Notes: generated from the sequence alone by a model not told the origin. DNA of 63,335 nucleotides from Lachnospiraceae bacterium (GCA_014804675.1 JAAUZH010000031.1:1-63335), one strand, 5' to 3'. Shown: positions 1-7,480, counted from the first letter of the stretch. Translations and numbers: made by a program.

Positions 1-115
1 GCTCTGCAAAGACGCAGCGGTACTAACGCACCAAAATACGGTGCGTAAGTGCCGGCGACTTTGCCAAGGCCTCTAAGACTACCATAGGCTATGCCGGCTC
101 ACGCATCCGTCTATC
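1..115 (-). repeat. Covarying-arm intergenic element, copy A (cut by window edge)
   Basis: This is the reverse-orientation copy of an element found four more times here (6259, 9109, 25042, 56537). Read on the minus strand its core is identical to that of the 6259 copy: the long imperfect hairpin with the ACGCACC / GGTGCGT tip is present, followed by one arm up to about position 100. The other arm and the GAAA hairpin lie before base 1, so pairing of the arms cannot be tested. It sits just upstream of the ABC exporter operon. It looks non-coding. Confidence 0.85.
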
Positions 116-163
116 CACCCTCCGCCCCACTGCATTGTCTAAACTGTTACAGAAGGAAAGGTT

Positions 164-1078
164 ATGGAGAATATTTTGCAGTTAGAACAGTTGACGAAGA
201 TATATGGAAAAGGAAAGACTGCCGCAATAGACAATTTTAATCTCACCATAAAGAAGGGGCACATTTATGGTCTGATCGGTCCCAATGGTGCGGGAAAGAC
301 CACCATCATGAAAATGATAGCAGGGCTGACGGCGCCTACAAGCGGCACGATCAAAATTTTCGATAGTTCCCAAAATCTGGAAGAAAGCAGAAGCCGTATG
401 AGTTTTATGCTGGAAGCACCGTATTTAGATGGTAGTATGACGGCACTGGAAAATATGCAGTATATTCGTTATGTCCGGGGTGTGGCAAAAGAGGAGCGGA
501 TCAAAGAGGTATTGGAATTTGTCGGTCTTGCCCATGTGGGGAAAAAGCCGGTAGGACAGTTTTCGCTGGGGATGAAGCAGCGGCTTGGAATTGGAATGGC
601 GCTTCTTCCAAGTCCGGAGATTATGATTTTGGATGAACCGGTGAACGGACTTGATCCGGAGGGAATTGTAGATGTCCGCAATATGTTAAGGAAACTCTGC
701 ATGGAGGATGGGATTACTATTTTAATCTCCAGTCATCTGCTGTCTGAATTATCGGAGCTGTGTACGGATTTTGTGATCATAAATCACGGAAAATTAGTGG
801 AGTGTTTTTCCGATGAGGAATTGGCAGAGAGATGTAGAAGTTTCCTGACAATTAAAACAAATGATATAGACAAGACCGCTGCGGTGTTGGAACAAAAGCT
901 TCCTGTGGCGGAATACAAGGTAGTGGAAAAAGAAGAAATCCGCCTGTTCACCCATCTGGATGAAGTGGAAATGGTGTCAAAAACCATTACGGACAGCGGG
1001 CTTGTCCTGACGAAACTGGTGTTAGAGGGTGAGAATCTGGAAGAATATTATCTGTCAAAGGTATCACAGGAATCATAG
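164..1078 (+). CDS. ABC transporter ATP-binding protein (BcrA-like exporter ATPase)
   Basis: Cytoplasmic ATPase of a two-gene ABC exporter, 304 aa. The Walker A motif GPNGAGKTT is at residues 39-47, followed by the signature FSLGMKQR, Walker B IMILDEP and the switch histidine in SSHLL. The roughly 80 residues after the nucleotide-binding domain are a divergent C-terminal extension, as in bacitracin or lantibiotic-resistance exporters of the BcrA type. The start codon follows GAAGGAAAGG. A membrane protein gene follows after 18 bp and a histidine kinase after that, so this is probably a peptide-antibiotic sensing or resistance module. The substrate cannot be told from sequence. Confidence 0.9.
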   Translation: MENILQLEQLTKIYGKGKTAAIDNFNLTIKKGHIYGLIGPNGAGKTTIMKMIAGLTAPTSGTIKIFDSSQNLEESRSRMSFMLEAPYLDGSMTALENMQYIRYVRGVAKEERIKEVLEFVGLAHVGKKPVGQFSLGMKQRLGIGMALLPSPEIMILDEPVNGLDPEGIVDVRNMLRKLCMEDGITILISSHLLSELSELCTDFVIINHGKLVECFSDEELAERCRSFLTIKTNDIDKTAAVLEQKLPVAEYKVVEKEEIRLFTHLDEVEMVSKTITDSGLVLTKLVLEGENLEEYYLSKVSQES

Positions 1079-1096
1079 AGGGAGGGGAATAGATAT

Positions 1097-1846
1097 ATGA
1101 ATCGATTGATGAAAGCAGAATGGTATAGGGTAAGACATTCCTCAAAGCTTATAAAATGGCTGCTTGTGTTATGCGTTTTTTGTGTGGTGCTTCCGCTTTT
1201 TGTGGATATTGAAGTTATCCAGGGAACTTTGGCGGAAAATCTGATGGCGGAGCAGTCAGCTCTGACAGTTTTCATGGCTGGTTTTTTGTCTGTATTTTCA
1301 GCGGTTATTGTGGGAATCGCTTACATGAACAAAACTGCGTATTACGAGGTGGTGGCGGGAAATAAAATTTATCAGATTGTATTTAGTAAAGTGCTTGTGG
1401 ATGCTATACTGGTCAGTGTGTCGGTCTTTGTATGTTTGGGAATATACTGGATCGTGATAGGGGCATGTAACGGAATAGGGGAGATCGGACAGCTCCCGCT
1501 TCGTTTTGGGCTTTTATTTTTCGTATTTTTTCACATTTGTACCAGTGGAATACTTATTATCACTTCCGTCAGACAGATGATAGGTGCAGTATTGGTTTAT
1601 TTACGGTTTGCGCTGGTGGAAACGGCGGTTATGTTTTTGGTGCAGATATTTGAAGAGAGCATTCCGGAAAAAATGACAGGTAAGATTGCAGACTGGTTCA
1701 CGATCTTAAAACTGACTAAGATATTAAGCTTTGAATATGAGATTACAAATCATTTAATCTTTACTGTGATTGCAGGCTTTTTGATAGAGAGTGCAGTCTG
1801 GTTCGGAGTTTCCTATATAGGGATGAAAAAACAGCTTTATAAATAA
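1097..1846 (+). CDS. ABC transporter permease subunit (ABC-2 type)
   Basis: Integral membrane protein of 249 aa with about six hydrophobic segments. It begins with a short cytoplasmic stretch (MNRLMKAEWYRVRHSS) typical of ABC-2 / BcrB-like permeases that start with an amphipathic helix before the first membrane span. It lies directly downstream of the ATPase gene and has a purine-rich ribosome site (GAGGGAGGGG). It should form the membrane channel for that ATPase. No sequence motif fixes the substrate; the assignment rests on topology and context. Confidence 0.8.
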   Translation: MNRLMKAEWYRVRHSSKLIKWLLVLCVFCVVLPLFVDIEVIQGTLAENLMAEQSALTVFMAGFLSVFSAVIVGIAYMNKTAYYEVVAGNKIYQIVFSKVLVDAILVSVSVFVCLGIYWIVIGACNGIGEIGQLPLRFGLLFFVFFHICTSGILIITSVRQMIGAVLVYLRFALVETAVMFLVQIFEESIPEKMTGKIADWFTILKLTKILSFEYEITNHLIFTVIAGFLIESAVWFGVSYIGMKKQLYK

Positions 1847-1872
1847 TCGTAAAAAAGTATGAGGCGGAAAGC

Positions 1873-2823
1873 ATGGTTATGTATATGATCATCGGAATGC
1901 TGGCGCTGGCGGTTGTCATGCTGGCATTTCGTATTTATCAATATAAGAGGCAGATCAGAAGCTTTGCAAGGGCAACTGCGAAACGGAAAAGTACAGATTG
2001 GAATCAGTTAGTGACAGTAGATTATTTTGATAAAGATATTCTGGAACTTGCAGAAGTCTTAAATGCATATACGGATATGCATAAAGAACTGGAGAAACAG
2101 TATGAAAAGGACAGAAGACAGCTAAAAAATGTAATTGCCGGTATTTCCCATGATTTCCGCACACCCCTTACTGCTGCAAAGGGATATCTGCAGATGCTTG
2201 AAAAAAGTACAGATTTCGTGGGAAAAGAAAAAGAATATCTGGATATTGCAATTGATAAGGTGGCATATTTAAAACACTTATCGGATGATTTTTTTGAAAT
2301 CTCCTCTTTGGAGGCAAAGGAGGAAAAGTTAGAGATTTCTACGTTGAATGTGGGGAATTTTTTGTCAGAATGTATCTTACAGCAGCATGGATGGATAGAA
2401 GAACAGGGAATACGGACAGATTTTCAATTACCAAAATCAGATGTGTTTTTAGAGACGAATGAACATGATTTGATGCGGATGATGGAAAATCTGTTTTCCA
2501 ATGTCCGGAAGTATGTAAAAAGTTATGTGGGAGTGAAGGCGTTTTTGGAGGGAGATGTACTTGTAATTCTGGTGGAAAATGATCTAGAAGGGATGGAAGT
2601 GCCGGATACGGATCGGATATTTGAACCATTTTACCGGGACAGTGCCAGGACCAATGAGGGCAGCGGACTTGGACTTTATGTGGTGGACCGTCTGGCAAAG
2701 AGGCTTGGGATAGAAACAGAGGCGGAATGTATGGAAGGCGTGTTTCGGATGGCATTAAGGATAAAAACAGGCGTATGCAGGGAGGAATCTGAAAAAGGAA
2801 GGAGTGGATGGAAAGATGGTTGA
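1873..2823 (+). CDS. Sensor histidine kinase, orphan in this window
   Basis: Membrane-anchored histidine kinase of 316 aa. One N-terminal hydrophobic segment (residues 2-20) precedes a HisKA domain with the phosphoacceptor in SHDFRTPLT (His93). The ATPase domain carries an N box around NLFSNVRKYVK and a G box GSGLGLYVV. There is almost no extracytoplasmic loop, as in intramembrane-sensing kinases that work with BcrAB-type exporters. No response regulator gene follows; the next gene encodes a phosphoesterase. The partner regulator is expected upstream of the window edge, or the kinase is an orphan. Confidence 0.9.
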   Translation: MVMYMIIGMLALAVVMLAFRIYQYKRQIRSFARATAKRKSTDWNQLVTVDYFDKDILELAEVLNAYTDMHKELEKQYEKDRRQLKNVIAGISHDFRTPLTAAKGYLQMLEKSTDFVGKEKEYLDIAIDKVAYLKHLSDDFFEISSLEAKEEKLEISTLNVGNFLSECILQQHGWIEEQGIRTDFQLPKSDVFLETNEHDLMRMMENLFSNVRKYVKSYVGVKAFLEGDVLVILVENDLEGMEVPDTDRIFEPFYRDSARTNEGSGLGLYVVDRLAKRLGIETEAECMEGVFRMALRIKTGVCREESEKGRSGWKDG

Positions 2824-3517
2824 GAAGGGAACACATAAGATTGCCGTTTTATCGGATACACATGGATTGCTTCGTCCTGAAATCAAAGAAATCCTGACAG
2901 GATGTGAAGTCATCTTACATGGTGGTGATATAAACAGCCAGAAGATATTAGATGAACTGAAAGAGATTGCGCCGGTTTATGTGGTAAGAGGAAATAATGA
3001 TAAGGAGTGGGCTGAGAAGCTGCCGATAGAGGCGGAGCTCACTTTGTTTGGCCTGCATATCTATATGGTACACAATAAGAAGCACAGGAAACAAAATCTT
3101 GACGGAGTGGATTTATTTATATATGGACATTCCCATAAATATGAAGAGAAAAAAGAGGAGGGTATTTTTCTTTTAAATCCGGGAAGCTGTGGTCCGAGAA
3201 GATTCAGACAGCCTGTGACAATGGCGGTCCTTAAGGTAGAGGAAGATACGGGGAAATTTCAGGTAGAAAAGATCGATTTGACAAAGGATACAGAAAATAA
3301 GCCTGTTTTTGGAGTGGAAGAAGGCAGCTTGAAGCATGTGGTGGAAAGCATTATCCGGGAGATGAGAGCGGGACGAAAAGTAGAGCTGATTGCCAAGCGG
3401 CTGGGAGTCGAATGTGAATTTGTAGAGCAGGTCTGCCGGATTTATGTAACACATCCGGGAGTGGACGCACAGGGAATCATTGATAAGATGGAGGTCAGTG
3501 CGTTGTTTGACAGGTAA
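2816..3517 (+). CDS. Metallophosphoesterase, YfcE/MJ0936 family, with C-terminal helical extension
   Basis: Calcineurin-like phosphoesterase, probably a cytoplasmic phosphodiesterase. Visible metal ligands are SDTHG near the start, HGGD, GNND and GHSH, in the family order. The catalytic domain covers about 155 residues. A further 70 residues, predicted largely helical and unusual for YfcE enzymes, follow and might bind a partner or nucleic acid. I prefer the ATG at 2816 (233 aa), 11 bases after GGAG; an in-frame GTG at 2804 lies on top of the ribosome site. The gene overlaps the kinase stop by 8 bases, so the two are co-transcribed. Confidence 0.88.
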   Translation: MVEKGTHKIAVLSDTHGLLRPEIKEILTGCEVILHGGDINSQKILDELKEIAPVYVVRGNNDKEWAEKLPIEAELTLFGLHIYMVHNKKHRKQNLDGVDLFIYGHSHKYEEKKEEGIFLLNPGSCGPRRFRQPVTMAVLKVEEDTGKFQVEKIDLTKDTENKPVFGVEEGSLKHVVESIIREMRAGRKVELIAKRLGVECEFVEQVCRIYVTHPGVDAQGIIDKMEVSALFDR

Positions 3518-3691
3518 GGACTGTGGCTTTACAAGCTAAAAGCAAAGTATAAATGTGGGCTTATGATGGAGGGTAATGTTAAGCTATCTATAAAAAATGC
3601 AAAAACCTATAGAAAAGTAAATACAAAATGATTATAATGGGTATATTAAGATGTCAGGCAATAGAAAACAGTCAGCATTGGAGGCAGGAAG

Positions 3692-4612
3692 ATGGATAAA
3701 GCATATGATGTTATTATTATAGGAGCAGGACCGGCAGGAATGTCGGCAGCCGTATACGGAATCCGGGCAGGACTTTCCATACTTGTATTGGAAAAATCGG
3801 GTATGGCAGGAGGACAGATTTTAAATACCTACGAGGTGGAAAATTATCTGGGATTCTCTTCTATCAGCGGCTTTGAGCTTGGAACGAAGTTTAAAGAGCA
3901 TGGAGAGCATTTGGGAGTCACAGTCAAGTCCGGTACGGTAAAAAAGGTGATAGACCAGGGAAAATATAAGCTGGTCGAAACAGAAGAGGGCAATTATATA
4001 GGAAAGGCTCTTATTCTTGCAACTGGAGCCTCCCATGCAAAGCTCATGGTAAAGGGGGAAGAGGAGCTTTCTGGAATGGGGGTTTCCTATTGTGCCACCT
4101 GCGACGGGGCTTTTTTCAGAAATAGGACCGTAGCCGTAGTAGGAGGCTCGGATGTGGCGGTAGAGGATGCTATATTTCTGGCAAGAGGCTGTGAGAAAGT
4201 ATATTTGATTCATAGAAGGGATAAGCTCAGGGCTGCAAAAAGGTTGCAGGAGACCTTATTAAAGCTTTCCAATGTGGAAATTCTATGGAATACTACGGTG
4301 GAACAGATTCAGGGGGAAGACATGGTAGAAGCCCTGGAGCTATATAATAAAGAAACAAAGGAGAAAACCGCCTTAAAAGTTTCCGGAGTCTTTATTGCAG
4401 TAGGCATGAATCCTAATACGGAGATTTTTAAAGGGCTTGTGGATATGGATGAAAGAGGATATATCAAAGCAGGAGAGACCTGTGAAACAAGCCATCCGGG
4501 CATATTTGCGGCGGGAGATCTCAGGACGAAGCGGCTTCGTCAAATCGTAACGGCAGTGGCAGATGGGGCCAGTTCCATTGCAAGCAGTGAAGAATATCTG
4601 ATGACTTTATAA
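3692..4612 (+). CDS. trxB: NAD(P)/FAD-dependent oxidoreductase, thioredoxin reductase family
   Basis: Flavoprotein disulfide reductase of 306 aa, the usual length of low-molecular-weight thioredoxin reductases. The FAD motif GAGPAGMSAA is at the N terminus. The redox-active pair is CATC, followed by DGAFF, and the NAD(P)-binding loop reads GGSDVAVED. The C-terminal FAD motif GIFAAGD is present. It would pass electrons from NAD(P)H to thioredoxin or a related disulfide protein. The NAD(P) motif has D-V where classic TrxB has D-S/A-A, so a ferredoxin-type or other flavin-dependent variant is possible. It stands alone, with 170 bp upstream and a terminator-less AT-rich end. Confidence 0.85.
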   Translation: MDKAYDVIIIGAGPAGMSAAVYGIRAGLSILVLEKSGMAGGQILNTYEVENYLGFSSISGFELGTKFKEHGEHLGVTVKSGTVKKVIDQGKYKLVETEEGNYIGKALILATGASHAKLMVKGEEELSGMGVSYCATCDGAFFRNRTVAVVGGSDVAVEDAIFLARGCEKVYLIHRRDKLRAAKRLQETLLKLSNVEILWNTTVEQIQGEDMVEALELYNKETKEKTALKVSGVFIAVGMNPNTEIFKGLVDMDERGYIKAGETCETSHPGIFAAGDLRTKRLRQIVTAVADGASSIASSEEYLMTL

Positions 4613-4650
4613 TTTTCCACATTTTTCTTTAATTTATTATTACAACCGGG

Positions 4651-4679
4651 TTGACAAATATTACGTACGATGTTATATT
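4651..4679 (+). promoter_or_regulatory. Sigma-A-type promoter of the NlpC/P60 gene
   Basis: TTGACA (4651-4656), 17-base spacer, TATATT (4674-4679). The spacing and hexamers are close to consensus, and the next coding start is 63 bases downstream. Confidence 0.8.
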
Positions 4680-4689
4680 TGTCTACAGA

Positions 4690-4706
4690 TGTAACAATTT
4701 TGTAAC
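4690..4706 (+). promoter_or_regulatory. WalR (YycF)-like direct-repeat box
   Basis: TGTAAC at 4690-4695 and TGTAAC at 4701-4706 are separated by exactly five bases. This matches the established WalR consensus TGTWAH-N5-TGTWAH. It lies about 10 bases after the -10 hexamer and immediately before a cell-wall hydrolase gene, a class of gene known to be in the WalKR regulon. Binding is inferred only. Confidence 0.6.
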
Positions 4707-4741
4707 AAATGTGAACTTGGATTAATAAATTGGAGGAAAAA

Positions 4742-5956
4742 ATGAAAAACAAAAGTGTAAAAATTGCAGCATGTGTTTTGGTAATGACGGTAGCAATTTC
4801 AAATACGACTTTGAGCATACAGGCAGCCGGACTTCCGGCAGCGGGAGCAGCAGTGGTTTTAAATGAAGTCAGCTCCGTGGAAGAGGTTGAAAAGGAAGTA
4901 GCGCAAAAAGAAGCAGAACATGAACAGGCTTTAGAGCATGTAGAGTTATCCGTAGGTGCAACAGCCAGTGCAAAGGATGTTGTAGCTGGTGATGTAAGCG
5001 CTATCGTGGCAGCAGAGGCTGAAGAAGATTATTCCAATCTGGTAATTGCCCAGGTAAATGATTATGTAAATGTTAGAAGCGAAGCAAGTGAAGAAAGTGA
5101 GATAGTAGGAAAGCTTTATAACGAATCCGTAGGAAACTTTGTTTCCGAAGCAGAAGGCGGCTGGTATTTAATTGAATCCGGCAGTGTTAAGGGTTATGTA
5201 AAAGCAGAATATGTAGTTACAGGTGATGAAGCAGTAGAGCTTGCAGGAAAGGTAGGCAAGAGAATTGCCACGGTAAATACTACTACCTTATTTGTAAGAG
5301 AAGAGGCAACAACCGATTCCAGCGTAATCGGAATGGTTCCTATTGAAGATGAATTGATCGTAACAGAGGAAGGTGCAATAGAAGACTGGGTAAAAGTATC
5401 CGTAGAAGAAGGAGACGGATATGTTTCCGGTGAATTCGTAACACTTTCTACCGAGTTTGTAAAAGCAGAGTCAAGGGCAGAAGAGGAAGCCAGACTGGCA
5501 AAGGAAGCGGAAGCAAGAGAAAGAGCAAATGCAGCAGCAGCTAAAAAGGAAGGTTCCTCTTCCAAATCATCCAAGAAGAGTTCCGGCGGCGGTGCGACAG
5601 TAGGCGGAAGCGGAAGAGGTTCTGCAGTAGCAAACTTTGCCTGCCAGTTCGTAGGTAATCCATATGTATATGGTGGTTCCAGCTTAACAAACGGAACAGA
5701 CTGTTCCGGCTTCGTTATGAGCGTATATGCAAACTTTGGTGTTGGCCTTCCCCATTCATCAGGTGCACTTAGAAGTGTGGGAGCAGACGTTGGCGGCCTT
5801 GCCAATGCACAGCCTGGAGATATCGTATGCTACTCCGGACACGTAGGTATCTACATCGGCGGCGGCAACATCGTACATGCCAGCACAGCAGCAACAGGCA
5901 TTAAGATTTCCAATGCCTCTTATAAACCGGTATTATCCGTAAGACGTATTTTCTAA
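4742..5956 (+). CDS. Secreted SH3-domain NlpC/P60 peptidoglycan endopeptidase
   Basis: Exported wall hydrolase of 404 aa. The start at 4742 follows GGAGG by five bases; a TTG at 4730 is rejected. A Sec signal peptide (residues 1 to about 30, ending near IQAAG) precedes two bacterial SH3 repeats, recognisable by NVRSEASEESEIVGKL and LFVREEATTDSSVIG. An Ala/Glu-rich coiled segment and a Ser/Gly/Lys linker lead to the catalytic NlpC/P60 domain. The nucleophile is Cys321 in TDCSGF, with histidine in GHVGIYIG and a further His in IVHAS. It should cleave the gamma-D-Glu to diamino-acid bond of stem peptides. A WalR-like box upstream fits this role. Confidence 0.93.
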   Translation: MKNKSVKIAACVLVMTVAISNTTLSIQAAGLPAAGAAVVLNEVSSVEEVEKEVAQKEAEHEQALEHVELSVGATASAKDVVAGDVSAIVAAEAEEDYSNLVIAQVNDYVNVRSEASEESEIVGKLYNESVGNFVSEAEGGWYLIESGSVKGYVKAEYVVTGDEAVELAGKVGKRIATVNTTTLFVREEATTDSSVIGMVPIEDELIVTEEGAIEDWVKVSVEEGDGYVSGEFVTLSTEFVKAESRAEEEARLAKEAEARERANAAAAKKEGSSSKSSKKSSGGGATVGGSGRGSAVANFACQFVGNPYVYGGSSLTNGTDCSGFVMSVYANFGVGLPHSSGALRSVGADVGGLANAQPGDIVCYSGHVGIYIGGGNIVHASTAATGIKISNASYKPVLSVRRIF

Positions 5957-5988
5957 TAACTTATATAGAACTTATACAGAAATAGTGA

Positions 5989-6023
5989 GGGACATCTTCC
6001 TTATAGAGGGGGATGTCCTTTTT
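5989..6023 (+). terminator. Rho-independent terminator after the NlpC/P60 gene
   Basis: GGACATC (5989-5995) pairs with GATGTCC (6012-6018), with a short inner C/G pairing, and is followed by five T residues. Confidence 0.8.
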
Positions 6024-6070
6024 AGATGGTTGAGGGGGAGATTATACCTAGAGGTGTTGGCGGAGCGGAC

Positions 6071-6140
6071 GCAAAAGTGGGATGAGAGCGGACCTGCCAT
6101 CAAAAACAATGCAGCAGGTCCGCTCTCATCCCACTTTTGC
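6071..6140. repeat. 27-bp perfect inverted repeat (hairpin)
   Basis: Arms at 6071-6097 and 6114-6140 are perfectly complementary over 27 bases and enclose a 16-base A-rich loop. There is no T tract, so it is not a normal terminator. The loop shares the 13-mer TCAAAAACAATGC with the right arm of the 8613-8839 element, which may be chance. It lies in an 890-bp gene-free stretch (5957-6850) that also holds a terminator, an element copy and DnaA/Spo0A-like boxes. Confidence 0.8.
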
Positions 6141-6258
6141 TGTTTCGTTTCAGCCTATCCCTTTTTGATATGTATTGCTTGTTCCTTTTCCATATTGAAA
6201 GCATATCAAAAACATATTGAATCTTTTCTGAAGAAACAAAATGGCTTTCCGATACACA

Positions 6259-6406
6259 GTGGGAGCTGGCAGGGCATATAGTAGTCTTCTGGGCCTTGGC
6301 AAAGTCGCCGGCACTTACGCACCGTATTTTGGTGCGTTAGTACCGCTGCGTCTTTGCAGAGCGAAAGCGTGCCCATAAGACTACTATATGCCCTGCCAGC
6401 TCCCAC
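6259..6406 (+). repeat. Covarying-arm intergenic element, copy B
   Basis: 148 nt. Arms 6259-6288 and 6377-6406 pair over 30 bp without mismatch. Inside, GGGC (6291-6294) pairs with GCCC (6371-6374). The core forms a long hairpin: GCAAAG (6299-6304) with CTTTGC (6352-6357), CGC (6306-6308) with GCG (6348-6350), CGG with CCG, ACT with AGT, and ACGCACC (6317-6323) with GGTGCGT (6331-6337) around a 7-base loop. A small GC-GAAA-GC hairpin (6361-6368) completes a three-way junction. The copy at 9109 differs at two positions in each arm, and both are compensated. Confidence 0.93.
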
Positions 6407-6494
6407 GTCCGGTACCATCCCCCCTGTTTCATCTCATCTAATTAAGCAATTCTCACCAAGAAAAATAAAAAGACACCGACAAAAATACCCCTTT

Positions 6495-6637
6495 TTCGTC
6501 AACATGCACAAAAAATGTCGAAATGTTAAGAGCAAGAGAGAAAAAAACTGTCGATACGTCGAAATGTTATCCACAATTGGAACCACCAGTTTTCGGGGTT
6601 TGCATACTTATACACGAAGTTATACACATTATCCACA
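6495..6637 (+). promoter_or_regulatory. Cluster of DnaA-box-like and Spo0A-box-like sites
   Basis: Consensus DnaA boxes TTATCCACA at 6567-6575 and 6629-6637 and TTATACACA at 6620-6628 are seen, with an 8/9 match TTATACACG at 6608-6616; the last three are packed within 30 bases. Spo0A-like boxes (TGNCGAA) are interleaved: TGTCGAA at 6516-6522, its complement TTCGTCA at 6495-6501, and one-mismatch versions at 6549-6555 and 6557-6563. An AT-rich tract follows up to the hpf promoter. This could be a DnaA titration or regulatory site or a replication-origin-like module; no dnaA or dnaN is nearby. Confidence 0.6.
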
Positions 6638-6788
6638 AAAAAACAGGGTAAAAATAAGTAGATTTTATGGTAACTTTGTGAACGAATGTTTTGTACACAA
6701 ATCATAAATTTTACTTTTAAAGAAAAAAAGTCGAAAATGCTATTGACTTTTTTAATGTGAAAAAATAACTGACAATTGTACAAAATTA

Positions 6789-6817
6789 TTGGAAAACTTA
6801 CCATTTTATGCTATAAT
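6789..6817 (+). promoter_or_regulatory. Promoter of hpf
   Basis: TTGGAA (6789-6794), 17-base spacer, TATAAT (6812-6817), with an extended -10 TG at 6809-6810. The hpf start lies 33 bases downstream. Confidence 0.75.
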
Positions 6818-6850
6818 GGACATACTTTATAACAGAAAGGGATGGGCAAC

Positions 6851-7378
6851 ATGAAATTTATAATTTTAGGTAAGAATATTGATGTTACCGAAGGACTGAG
6901 AAGTGCAGTAGAGGATAAGATTGGGAAACTGGAAAAGTATTTTACCCCCGAGACAGAAGTACATGTAACCCTAAGTGTGGAAAAGGACAGACAAAAAATT
7001 GAAGTAACCATACCTGTAAAGGGAAATATCATCCGTTCCGAGCAGGTAAGTAATGATATGTATGTATCCATTGACTTAGTAGAAGAGATTATCGAAAGAC
7101 AGCTTAAGAAATATAAAAAGAAGCTGGTGGACCACAAACAGAGCAGCAGCTTCTTTAAGCAGGACTTTATTGAAAAGGATTATATGGATGAAGAAGAAAT
7201 CAAGATCATCCGTACCAAACGGTTTGATATTAAGCCCATGTATCCGGAAGATGCCTGCATTCAAATGGAACTGTTAGGACACAGCTTCTTCGTATTTAAC
7301 AATGCAGAAACCGATCAGGTAAACGTGGTCTATAAGAGAAAAGGAAATACTTACGGTCTGATTGAACCGGAATTTTAG
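6851..7378 (+). CDS. hpf: Ribosome hibernation promoting factor, long form
   Basis: Long-form HPF of 175 aa, which dimerises 70S ribosomes into inactive 100S particles in stationary phase. The N-terminal S30AE domain (about 1-100, MKFIILGKNIDVTEGL onward) is followed by a charged linker and the C-terminal dimerisation domain (IIRTKRFDIKPMYPEDACIQ, ending GNTYGLIEPEF), both typical of Firmicutes. I choose ATG 6851, nine bases after GAAAGGG, rather than ATG 6842, which abuts it. In many Firmicutes hpf lies directly upstream of secA and prfB; here they are 18 kb apart. The upstream region carries DnaA- and Spo0A-like boxes. Confidence 0.95.
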   Translation: MKFIILGKNIDVTEGLRSAVEDKIGKLEKYFTPETEVHVTLSVEKDRQKIEVTIPVKGNIIRSEQVSNDMYVSIDLVEEIIERQLKKYKKKLVDHKQSSSFFKQDFIEKDYMDEEEIKIIRTKRFDIKPMYPEDACIQMELLGHSFFVFNNAETDQVNVVYKRKGNTYGLIEPEF

Positions 7379-7395
7379 AAAAAAGCAGGACAAGG

Positions 7396-7428
7396 CCTGG
7401 GAGCGAATCGTTTCCCAGGTCTTTTTTT
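7396..7428 (+). terminator. Rho-independent terminator after hpf
   Basis: CCTGGGA (7396-7402) pairs with TCCCAGG (7413-7419), and a T-rich tract follows at 7422-7428. Confidence 0.85.
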
Positions 7429-7480
7429 CATGAGGGCATTCATATATATAGGAGAGAGAAAATGAGGTTGCCATGGATAT

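Noticed and set aside
5194..5805. Long minus-strand frame (203 codons) opposite the NlpC/P60 gene
   Set aside because: Shadow frame caused by codon bias of the real gene; Pro/Ser/Ala-rich with no family features.
5985..6281. Possible 98-codon gene in the gap after the NlpC/P60 gene
   Set aside because: It runs through a terminator and a perfect hairpin and shows no protein-like composition.
6206..6418. Minus-strand reading frame over copy B, similar to one over copy C (9020-9499)
   Set aside because: The shared peptide arises only because the repeat core is conserved. Base changes preserve pairing, not codons, and there is no ribosome site.
6354..6707. Possible 117-codon gene upstream of hpf
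   Set aside because: It begins inside element B and crosses the DnaA/Spo0A box cluster; no ribosome site and atypical composition.
6495..6735. Chromosomal replication origin
   Set aside because: DnaA boxes are present but no dnaA, dnaN, rpmH or clear change of gene orientation is nearby; kept only as a regulatory or origin-like finding.
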